From Congregibacter litoralis KT71 (GTDB lineage Bacteria > Pseudomonadota > Gammaproteobacteria > Pseudomonadales > Halieaceae): a stretch of DNA of 64,000 nucleotides. Position numbers and translations under genes: made by a program. The stretch spans positions 4,071,338 to 4,135,337 of the forward strand of contig NZ_CM002299.1 in NCBI RefSeq assembly GCF_000153125.2. Reading direction: 5' to 3'. The notes under the pieces were generated by a model. That model saw nothing but the letters and a program-made list of their open reading frames with translations. It searched no databases and was not told the origin of the DNA. Every line of letters begins with the position of its first letter. The stretch's first letter is position 1. Shown here piece by piece: positions 63,885-64,000 of the stretch.

Positions 63885-64000
63885 AGCCTATCTCGTCATC
63901 AATTAGATCACCCTAAGGTAACTGCTGTTGTTCTCCAGGTCTAGGGTCCGCAAATCGCTAACGATGCCACAGGAGTTATCTCAGCTCACCTCTGACGTGA

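Overview
The window looks like chromosome from a GC-rich marine gammaproteobacterium. The gene content (TorF-type porin, class GN-type sortase, AtuA-family carboxylase cluster, fused OppDF, iscR-suf operon) fits the Halieaceae / OM60-NOR5 neighbourhood, but that placement is inference. No rRNA, tRNA or CRISPR array was recognised.

Bases 1 to about 44.6 kb are ordinary, densely packed core genome. In order: a GGDEF-EAL protein running off the left edge; a small SnoaL-like protein and a GNAT acetyltransferase; a membrane diguanylate cyclase; a TAXI-type binding protein coupled to a small membrane protein; a DNA glycosylase and an acyl-CoA synthetase; envelope proteins and an apparently nitrogen-controlled porin; an EF-hand / ECF sigma / anti-sigma-like / CpxP-like module; a sortase with its own small sorting-signal substrate; a bactofilin; a compact oligopeptide ABC transporter with two binding proteins and a fused ATPase; a DUF885 lipoprotein, a methyltransferase, purT and ibpA; a membrane-tethered glutamate-synthase-like enzyme with a Na+/H+ antiporter; the iscR-sufBCDSATE operon; and an AtuA-type acyl-CoA carboxylase cluster facing a TetR regulator. 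Several promoters can be read directly: NtrC plus sigma-54 for the porin, sigma-32 plus a ROSE-type RNA thermometer for ibpA, an FNR/ANR box at class II spacing for the glutamate-synthase-like gene, and a type 1 IscR box for iscR-suf.

From 44.93 kb to the right edge the sequence is visibly less GC-rich and is accessory DNA. A minimal Tn3-family element (44931-48158, only tnpA, perfect 41-bp inverted repeats) has no target duplication. It abuts two beheaded genes: a Lys/Ala-rich protein on the left, and on the right the last ~52 codons of a Dcm-type cytosine methyltransferase. That methyltransferase stub is followed by an intact vsr and an intact-looking EcoRII-type restriction endonuclease, so the nuclease has no visible partner methylase. 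Next come a small membrane protein, an exported SH3-HNH nuclease and a 951-aa protein of unknown family, all on the plus strand.

The right end (54.5-63.9 kb, minus strand) is a compact cluster of unlike hydrolases: an exported protein with a zinc-phospholipase-like motif, a metallo-beta-lactamase-fold lipoprotein, a DUF1353 membrane protein, an SGNH hydrolase, and a two-domain membrane-anchored alpha/beta hydrolase. A second minimal Tn3-family element (55359-58547) splits the last gene, with 38-bp inverted repeats and a clean 5-bp duplication AATAC. Removing the element and one AATAC restores a single 631-aa frame. This cluster and the 50.2-54.3 kb block are the parts that I cannot match to a described system.
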